A DNA stretch of 5,646 nucleotides from positions 1 through 5,646 of the forward strand of contig CAYXDX010000087.1 in NCBI GenBank assembly GCA_964463865.1. Direction: 5' to 3'. The first letter of the stretch is position 1, and each line of letters begins with the position of its first letter. The position numbers and the translations under genes are program-made. This document shows, piece after piece, positions 5,640 to 5,646 of the stretch. This stretch comes from Ferroglobus sp964463865 (lineage in GTDB: Archaea > Halobacteriota > Archaeoglobi > Archaeoglobales > Archaeoglobaceae). The notes below the pieces were generated by a model. It ran no database searches. It was not told the origin of the DNA and worked only from the letters and a program-made list of their open reading frames with translations.

Positions 5640-5646
5640 GTAAACA

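Noticed and set aside
5607..5646. Possible plus-strand start ATG AGA AAA ATA running off the window
   Set aside because: No ribosome site, and a BRE/TATA element lies inside the putative codons, so it is better read as promoter DNA.

Overview
The window looks like archaeal chromosomal DNA, most likely from a hyperthermophilic euryarchaeon of the Archaeoglobales type (Archaeoglobus, Ferroglobus or Geoglobus). The reasons are a tungsten-type aldehyde:ferredoxin oxidoreductase family gene, several BRE/TATA-box promoters (for example GAAAAAGTTTATAT), a probable leaderless mRNA, GGTGA-type ribosome binding sites, and Lys/Glu-rich proteins. The genus is an inference; the archaeal assignment is firmer.

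Layout. (1) Positions 1-1806, plus strand: an oxidoreductase of the AOR family. Its frame is open to the first base, so its true start lies outside the window. (2) Positions 1805-1823: a very short AT-only gap with a perfect inverted repeat where two genes converge. (3) Positions 1823-4270, minus strand: a two-gene heavy-metal efflux operon, made of an ArsR/SmtB/CadC-type metal sensor (3868-4230) whose stop overlaps the GTG start of a ZntA/CadA-type P1B-2 ATPase (1823-3871). Its promoter holds an 18-bp palindromic operator exactly between the TATA box and the start codon. The sensor should repress its own operon until Zn/Cd/Pb-like ions bind, and the ATPase then pumps the metal out. (4) Positions about 4271-5220: a low-confidence and decayed stretch. 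It contains a possible small membrane protein, an out-of-frame continuation of it, and a frameshifted remnant of a winged-helix protein on the plus strand. The remnant runs directly, tail to tail, into a truncated toxin-like gene on the minus strand. (5) Positions 5208-5505, minus strand: an antitoxin-like small helical gene with a good ribosome binding site and promoter, split by one extra base in a homopolymer. (6) Positions 5506-5646: divergent promoters, one for the antitoxin gene and one pointing out of the window on the plus strand.

The parts most worth following up are the compact metal-responsive promoter with a sensor carrying both known SmtB/CadC metal sites, and the small graveyard at 4800-5300, where two unrelated degraded genes are joined at about position 5107. 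I saw no tRNA, rRNA, CRISPR array or intact insertion sequence.
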